This document shows, piece after piece, positions 1 through 3,586 of a stretch of 6,381 nt of DNA. The stretch is from Planctomycetota bacterium (GTDB lineage Bacteria; Planctomycetota; UBA11346). Under the pieces are notes generated by a model, which saw nothing but the letters and a program-made list of their open reading frames with translations, was not told the origin of the DNA and ran no database searches. Made by a program: the position numbers and the translations under genes. The stretch lies in assembly GCA_007131555.1 (NCBI GenBank), contig SLQH01000321.1, positions 1-6,381 of the forward strand. Direction: 5' to 3'. Each line of letters opens with the position of its first letter. Positions within the stretch are counted from its first letter, which is position 1.

Positions 1-1
1 C

Positions 2-73
2 CTCAACCCGCGGCGCAACCACGCCGACCGCGACAGCCAACGTCCATCGCGCCGCGGCTTGAAGCAACGCTAG
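2..73 (+). CDS. Possible 3' end of a plus-strand gene, cut by the window edge
   Basis: This reading frame is open from the window edge to a TAG at 71-73 and would encode 23 residues, ending in the basic run RRGLKQR. It is the most gene-like of the three plus frames here: 19 of its 23 sense codons end in G or C, against about half in the frame starting at base 1. An arginine-rich, low-complexity tail is common at the C-terminus of RNA-binding proteins such as DEAD-box helicases, but nothing here identifies a family. The evidence is short and compositional only. It would converge on the ars operon, with bases 74-426 between them. Confidence 0.3.
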   Translation, partial: LNPRRNHADRDSQRPSRRGLKQR

Positions 74-79
74 TCATTT

Positions 80-350
80 ATCACAAAGCCATGATCATAG
101 CCGCAACAGTACTCGGAGCACCGGGCCTTGGCCCGCGTGCATTGGCGGGCCAAGATCCTTGAGACCGATATAGGCCGGGGCGTCGCCACCACCGTTGTGC
201 CCCGCTTGCGTTCTGTGTCGTCACCCATGATCACGAGTCGCGGTGTCTGCGATCCGTAGCCCGGCTGCCCTGCCGCCGGTAAGGCTGGCATATGGCGAAC
301 GCATGGCTGCCACACATAGGCACGCGGGCCAGGGCTCGGTGCTTTGTGAT
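80..350. repeat. Long-range inverted repeat in a gene-free stretch (structured RNA or element remnant)
   Basis: Bases 74-426 contain no convincing gene. Bases 117-140 and 320-343 are reverse complements at 22 of 24 positions. The two mismatches (124/336 and 128/332) would be G-U pairs in a plus-strand transcript, so that RNA could form an unbroken 24-bp helix around a 179-nt interior. Bases 80-86 also pair perfectly with 344-350, leaving 87-116 as a bulge on the left side. The interior holds a smaller possible stem, 176-181 with 199-204. I see no hallmarks of RNase P RNA, SRP RNA, tmRNA or tRNA. A MITE-like remnant is the main alternative, but I see no clear target-site duplication at either pair of ends. 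Confidence 0.6.
127..154 (+). terminator. Perfect 10-bp hairpin, possible weak terminator
   Basis: CTTGGCCCGC at 127-136 and GCGGGCCAAG at 145-154 are exact reverse complements around an 8-base loop. The hairpin starts 53 bases after the possible plus-strand stop codon at 71-73, a sensible place for a terminator. It is followed by ATCCTT rather than a T-run, so it would be a poor intrinsic terminator. The left arm can also pair upstream: 122-127 with 130-135, or with 320-343 as part of the long-range repeat, so several folds are mutually exclusive. Confidence 0.35.
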
Positions 351-426
351 GGGCGGTGGCGACTGGCGAGTCCGGAGGCCGTAAAGGCCAAGCCAGGCGA
401 CGTGTCAGTCTATTTCTTACAGGCCC

Positions 427-699
427 CTAGTGACCGACCTGGCCGATGATCTCACGCTCGGCCTGGAGCCAGTAGCGCAGTTCCTGACCCGGCTGGAAAC
501 CGTCCTGTTCGGCAATGAAATAGGCCCGCTCGCAGATCATCCGGTAGCGGTCGCCGGCGGTCACGGTCTTCTTGGCAGCCGTCGCCTTCTTGACGGCAGT
601 AGGCTTTTTAGGAGCAGTTGTCTTCTTGGGCGCGGCGGCCTCCTTCTTGGCTGCAGGCTTCTTGGCGGTGGAGGAGGATTTCTTTGCCGGGGTGGCCAT
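427..699 (-). CDS. Small DUF2934 protein with a histone-H1-like Lys-Lys tail
   Basis: The protein has 90 residues in two parts. Residues 1-46 are almost only Ala, Lys, Pro, Thr, Ser and Val, with seven Lys-Lys pairs at 6-7, 13-14, 18-19, 25-26, 31-32, 37-38 and 43-44, spaced five to seven residues apart. This resembles the tails of histone H1-like bacterial proteins that bind nucleic acid by charge. Residues 50-84 match the DUF2934 pattern (RYRMICERAYFIAEQDG, then the hallmark WLQAEREI). The function of DUF2934 is not known, so nucleic-acid binding is inferred from the tail. The ATG at 699 has an AGGAG six bases upstream (706-710). It starts 35 bases after the acr3 stop on the same strand, so it is probably the last gene of the ars operon, although a role in arsenic resistance is not shown. 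Confidence 0.85.
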   Translation of the reverse strand: MATPAKKSSSTAKKPAAKKEAAAPKKTTAPKKPTAVKKATAAKKTVTAGDRYRMICERAYFIAEQDGFQPGQELRYWLQAEREIIGQVGH

Positions 700-702
700 G
701 AC

Positions 703-735
703 GGACTCCTGTGGTTGTTACCAGTATTGGAGTCC
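703..735 (-). promoter_or_regulatory. Hairpin from acr3 stop codon to the DUF2934 ribosome binding site
   Basis: Read on the minus strand, GGACTCC (735-729) and GGAGTCC (709-703) form a perfect 7-bp stem with a 19-base loop. The first base of the 5' arm is the last base of the acr3 TAG stop. The 3' arm contains GGAG of the downstream gene's AGGAG. A ribosome ending acr3 translation would open the stem, so this geometry suits translational coupling. No T-run follows, so it is not a convincing terminator. Confidence 0.4.
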
Positions 736-1985
736 TATGTCGTGATGCAAGGCTGGGTTGGTGCTGGGCAGGCAGCATCCGCACACGAAGTTGCGCGGTC
801 CGGCCGGGTATTGAACCAGCCGTCGGTCCGCAGGCAGATGCGCACCAGCAGCAGCATCAGCGGCACCTCGATCAGGACCCCGACCACGGTGGCCAGGGCG
901 GCTCCGGAGTTGAGTCCGAAGAGCATGGCGGCGGTGGCGATGGCCACCTCGAAGTGGTTTGAGGCCCCGATCATGGCTGCTGGGGCGGCATCCTGGTAGC
1001 GCAGGCGCAACAGCCTGGCCAGGCCGTAGCCGAGGGCGAAGATGGTCAGGGTCTGGATGGTCAGGGGGATGGCGATCCACAGGATGGTGAGGGGGTTGGC
1101 GACGATCACATCGCCCTTGAAGCTGAACAGCAGGACCAGGGTCAGGAGCAGGGCGGAGATGGTGATCGGGGTCAGGATCGGCAGGAAGCGCTGACGGAAC
1201 CACTCTTCGCCCTTGGCGCGGATGATCAGGCTGCGCGACAGCCAGCCGGTGATCAGGGGCAGGGCCACGTAGACCGCCACTGACAACAGCATGGCCTGCC
1301 ACGGCACCGGCATGCTGCCGATGCCCAGCAGGAAACCACCCAGCAGGCCGTAGAGCACCAGCATGGTGAGGCTGTTGATGGCCACCATGACCAGGGTCAA
1401 GCCATCGTTGCCACGGGCCAGATAGCTCCACACCAGGACCATCGCCGTGCAAGGGGCGATGCCCAGCAGGATGCAGCCGGCCAGATAGCTGCGCCACAAG
1501 GGGATGGCCAGCCGCAGGCCTCCCTCATGCATGACCACCACCCCATCGCTGCCGTAGCGGTCTCCCTCGGCCAGGTCCAGTCCCAGGGGAAGCCGGACGT
1601 AGTCCAGGGCGTCCTCGCCGATGAATCCCCGCAGCAGGAAGCCCAGGAACAGGACCGCGAAGCCGTACATGGTGAAGGGCTTGATCAGCCAGTTGATGGC
1701 CAGGGTCAGGAGGACCGGCTTGCCGCTGCGACCGGCTCTGACCACCGCCGCGAAGTCGATCTTGACCATGATCGGATACATCATCAGGAACAGGCAGATG
1801 GCGATCGGGATGGAGATCACCGGGGCCTCGTTGACGGTGATCGCCCAGCCGTCCAGGGTCTGGGCGAACTGCGGCGCCAGTCGCCCCAAGGTGATGCCGG
1901 CGATGATGCACAGGAGCACCCACAGGCTCAGGTAGCGTTCGAACGCGCTCTTCATGATGCGCGATTCGCAGGCCAGGTTGTTCAC
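735..1985 (-). CDS. acr3: Acr3-family arsenite efflux permease
   Basis: This 416-residue inner-membrane protein belongs to the Acr3 (BART superfamily) arsenite exporters, which use the membrane potential or proton gradient to extrude As(III). About ten hydrophobic segments are visible from residue 17 to 385. Diagnostic stretches are WLIKPFTMYG (99-108), GIAPCTAMVLVWSYL (175-189), containing the conserved TM4 cysteine Cys179, and IGASNHFEVAIATA (339-352). Glu372 in VLIEVPLM matches the conserved late-helix glutamate. Residues about 120-165 form a longer TM3-TM4 loop than in the shortest Acr3 proteins. The C-terminus extends past GWF with three cysteines (401, 406, 413). The GTG start at 1985 is preferred because AGGAGA lies five bases upstream (1991-1996); the in-frame ATG at 1955 lacks such a site. 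It follows arsR by 28 bases. Confidence 0.95.
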   Translation of the reverse strand: MNNLACESRIMKSAFERYLSLWVLLCIIAGITLGRLAPQFAQTLDGWAITVNEAPVISIPIAICLFLMMYPIMVKIDFAAVVRAGRSGKPVLLTLAINWLIKPFTMYGFAVLFLGFLLRGFIGEDALDYVRLPLGLDLAEGDRYGSDGVVVMHEGGLRLAIPLWRSYLAGCILLGIAPCTAMVLVWSYLARGNDGLTLVMVAINSLTMLVLYGLLGGFLLGIGSMPVPWQAMLLSVAVYVALPLITGWLSRSLIIRAKGEEWFRQRFLPILTPITISALLLTLVLLFSFKGDVIVANPLTILWIAIPLTIQTLTIFALGYGLARLLRLRYQDAAPAAMIGASNHFEVAIATAAMLFGLNSGAALATVVGVLIEVPLMLLLVRICLRTDGWFNTRPDRATSCADAACPAPTQPCITT

Positions 1986-1996
1986 GGTGTTCTCCT

Positions 1997-2012
1997 ATCG
2001 TTGATCTACGAT
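1997..2012. promoter_or_regulatory. Second predicted ArsR operator, between arsR and acr3
   Basis: ATCGTTGATCTACGAT has the same ATCGT-N6-ACGAT architecture and length as the palindrome at the arsR start. Read on the minus strand, the two share 12 of 16 bases, and both are preceded by AT. It begins two bases after the arsR stop codon and directly abuts the acr3 ribosome binding site AGGAGA (1991-1996). Bound ArsR could block elongation or an internal acr3 promoter; TAATAT at 2016-2011 is a possible -10 without a clear -35. In RNA, the arms could also form a 5-bp hairpin beside the ribosome binding site. Confidence 0.6.
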
Positions 2013-2013
2013 A

Positions 2014-2349
2014 TTACAAGCTGGCGATCAGCATCTTGAGATGCTTCATCCGGGGCCGATCGATGCAGTAGCAGACCCGCGGTCCGGCGATGGTCCCCCG
2101 GATCAGGCCGGCCTCCTTGAGGTGCTTGAGGTGCTGCGACACGGTCGACTGGGCCAGCGGCAGATGATGAGCGATATCGCCGCAAATACAGCTCTCTTGC
2201 GCGTCAAGCAGGCGGAGGATGGCGATCCGGGCGGGATGGCCGAGGGCCTTGGCCAGCCGGGCCAGTTCCTGGTCCTGGTGGTGATCGACGGCGGGCGCGA
2301 GGTCGCCGGGTGGACAGCAGTCAGGGGGATCGCAGGGTTGGTTGCTCAT
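2014..2349 (-). CDS. arsR: ArsR/SmtB-family arsenic-responsive repressor
   Basis: This 111-residue protein is a winged-helix repressor that should leave DNA when As(III) binds. The HTH core spans about residues 29-90, with LAKALGHPARIAILRLL (32-48) and the recognition helix region LAQSTVSQHLKHLKEAGLI (65-83). Candidate metal ligands are Cys11-Cys12 near the N-terminus and Cys54 and Cys56 in ESCICGDI; VCYC adds Cys93 and Cys95. A Cys-Cys pair near residue 15 plus a cysteine near 55 is the As(III) site known in Corynebacterium glutamicum ArsR, so an inter-subunit site of that type is inferred. The ATG at 2349 gives the normal family length. The frame stays open to 2607, but that extension runs through the promoter and a palindromic region and looks non-coding. 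No Shine-Dalgarno precedes the ATG. It is the first gene of the ars operon. Confidence 0.93.
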   Translation of the reverse strand: MSNQPCDPPDCCPPGDLAPAVDHHQDQELARLAKALGHPARIAILRLLDAQESCICGDIAHHLPLAQSTVSQHLKHLKEAGLIRGTIAGPRVCYCIDRPRMKHLKMLIASL

Positions 2350-2363
2350 CGTAAAATTACGAT
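2348..2363. promoter_or_regulatory. Predicted ArsR operator overlapping the arsR start codon
   Basis: ATCGTAAAATTACGAT is an inverted repeat with perfect 7-bp arms and a 2-base centre. Its left end includes two bases of the arsR start codon (2347-2349), and it overlaps the proposed -10 (2359-2364). ArsR-family repressors bind short A/T-rich palindromes of this kind in their own promoters. Bound repressor here would exclude RNA polymerase. Confidence 0.8.
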
Positions 2364-2385
2364 ATAGCGCTGAGGGCGTAGTCAA
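2359..2385 (-). promoter_or_regulatory. Candidate sigma-70-type promoter for the ars operon
   Basis: On the minus strand, TTGACT (2385-2380) matches the -35 consensus at five of six bases. TATCGT (2364-2359) matches the -10 at four of six, with a short 15-base spacer. Transcription would begin at about 2352-2349, at or within a few bases of the arsR ATG. The -10 lies inside the predicted operator, as expected for ArsR repression. The short spacer is the weak point. Confidence 0.5.
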
Positions 2386-2468
2386 GGCCCGATCCGCATC
2401 TTTGCCCGCGTGGCGCGGCTTCAGGGCACCTCGATAAACCTCAATCCGGCTGTAGGCTTTCGGCTGGA

Positions 2469-2588
2469 GGCTATAGGGTTGCTGTACAAGGCGATACAGA
2501 CAGATTTGGATCTTCACCCAGAAGGTGAATCCTTTCTGTCTGCGTATATCCGCTTGTAGAGCACATCTAATGCCAAAAGTCCATAGCC
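2469..2588. repeat. 120-nt imperfect inverted repeat between araC-type gene and ars promoter
   Basis: The gap from 2386 to 2660 has no believable gene. It is more A/T-rich than its flanks and folds on itself around a CAGAA loop at 2519-2523. Paired blocks, going outward, are 2513-2518/2524-2529, 2508-2510/2530-2532, 2497-2504/2535-2542, 2494-2496/2545-2547, 2485-2490/2553-2558 and 2480-2483/2560-2563. After an unequal internal loop, 2469-2474 pairs with 2583-2588 and 2476-2477 with 2581-2582. That is roughly 38 base pairs with small bulges. It could be a structured RNA, a leader or antisense RNA, or a MITE-like element. No T-run follows it on either strand, so it is not an ordinary terminator. 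Confidence 0.7.
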
Positions 2589-2660
2589 TAACTACCATTT
2601 CTAGCATTACCGGGTGCGCGTAGCGCGCCAGCCGATTTCAGAGGTTTTTCGAGGTGCCCT

Positions 2661-3566
2661 TCAGCCCTGGCCGCTCATGCGACGGAAGCAGCGGGGGCTG
2701 GCTTTGAGGTGGCGGGTGAACAGGCGGGTCAGTTGACCGCGATCGGTGAAACCGGACTGGGCGGCGATGGCGGCGATGGGCAGGGCGGTGGTGCGCAGCA
2801 GTTCGACGGCACAGCGCAGGCGCAGGTCGATGATCAGGGCCATCGGGGTGCGGTTGAAGGCGGTCTTGAACCGACGGTGGAAGTGCCCGGACGAACACCC
2901 GGCGCGGGTGGCCAGGTCGGTGATCGACATGGGCTCGCGGAAGTGGCGGTGGATGTCATCCCAGGCGGCCAGGAGGTCGGCGTCGACACAGGTCGGCCGG
3001 TCATCGGGGATCAGCTCCTGGGCCAGGTGGACCAGGACCGTGGCTACGGCCAGGTGCATCGCTGGCTCGGCGCCATTGCCGGCGCTGCGGTGGATCTGGT
3101 CGATCACCGCCTGCAGGGCGTCGGCCATGGCCCTGGTGGCCGGAGCGGACAGGCGACTGATGCTCGGCAGGGTGACCTGGCGATGACCAAGCCAGGCGGC
3201 GAGATAGTCGCTCCAGCCGTAGTGCGACGGGGCCTCGTCCAGGCTGAAGGTGAGGCTGCGGTAGCGGGTCGGACTGCGGGCCACCGGTCCAAAACGATGG
3301 GGATGGTCAGGGTCGACCAGGACCAGGGTTCCAGGGCCGGCCGGATGGCGGCGACCATCGAGGACGAAGGCGCCGTCACCATGGGTGTAGAGGACCAGAT
3401 GGAAGACGGCATGGCTATGACAACGACCGCCTCCTGGTGACGGCCCCTGACCGGGATGATGCTCATCGCTGGCCAGATGCAGGCGCACCGCCAGACTGCG
3501 CCCGTCAACGACCACGCCCAGGATCGTCGGAACCGGTCCACGGTGATGGGTGATGACGGCATGCAT
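2661..3566 (-). CDS. AraC-family transcriptional regulator with cupin sensor domain
   Basis: This 301-residue protein has the usual two-domain AraC layout. Residues about 45-110 look like a cupin-type ligand pocket: CHSHAVFHLVLYTHGDG (49-65), then PGTLVLVDPDHPHRF (78-92) with clustered histidines. The C-terminal DNA-binding domain holds two helix-turn-helix units, about 213-234 (SITDLATRAGCSSGHFHRRF) and about 262-284 (LPIAAIAAQSGFTDRGQLTRLF), ending in the family-typical KASPRCFRR (288-296). It should bind a small ligand and activate or repress unknown promoters. The first ATG, 20 bases after the mutS stop, gives a full-length N-terminus. The ribosome binding site is poor: AGGA directly touches the ATG. 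That suggests translation coupled to mutS or a weakly expressed gene. No neighbouring catabolic gene points to its ligand. Confidence 0.92.
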   Translation of the reverse strand: MHAVITHHRGPVPTILGVVVDGRSLAVRLHLASDEHHPGQGPSPGGGRCHSHAVFHLVLYTHGDGAFVLDGRRHPAGPGTLVLVDPDHPHRFGPVARSPTRYRSLTFSLDEAPSHYGWSDYLAAWLGHRQVTLPSISRLSAPATRAMADALQAVIDQIHRSAGNGAEPAMHLAVATVLVHLAQELIPDDRPTCVDADLLAAWDDIHRHFREPMSITDLATRAGCSSGHFHRRFKTAFNRTPMALIIDLRLRCAVELLRTTALPIAAIAAQSGFTDRGQLTRLFTRHLKASPRCFRRMSGQG

Positions 3567-3586
3567 TCCTACAGGCTGCCCGTCCT

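Noticed and set aside
70..315. Minus-strand open frame of 81 residues in the left gene-free stretch
   Set aside because: It has a GTG start without a ribosome binding site, an odd cysteine- and arginine-rich composition and no recognisable domain. It runs through the inverted-repeat structure, so it is more likely a chance frame.
361..410. Short nested stems (GACTG/CAGTC, CTGGC/GCCAG, GGCC/GGCC) just after the DUF2934 gene as an operon terminator
   Set aside because: The stems are short, two of them compete for the same bases, and no T-run follows on the minus strand. No clear terminator is visible for the ars operon.
74..426. tRNA, RNase P RNA, SRP RNA or tmRNA in the gene-free stretch
   Set aside because: None of the conserved cores of these RNAs could be found on either strand.
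718..1497. Second minus-strand frame inside acr3 (259 residues)
   Set aside because: It is rich in Pro, His, Arg and Gly and has no domain, whereas the overlapping frame encodes a clear Acr3 permease.
2350..2607. N-terminal extension of the arsR frame to 2607
   Set aside because: It would add 86 residues unlike any ArsR protein and would run through the promoter, the operator and the 120-nt palindrome. The ATG at 2349 gives normal family length.
2613..2629. GCGCG-TAG-CGCGC hairpin as a terminator for the AraC-type gene
   Set aside because: It has only five strong pairs, lies more than 30 bases after the stop and has no T-run after it on the minus strand.
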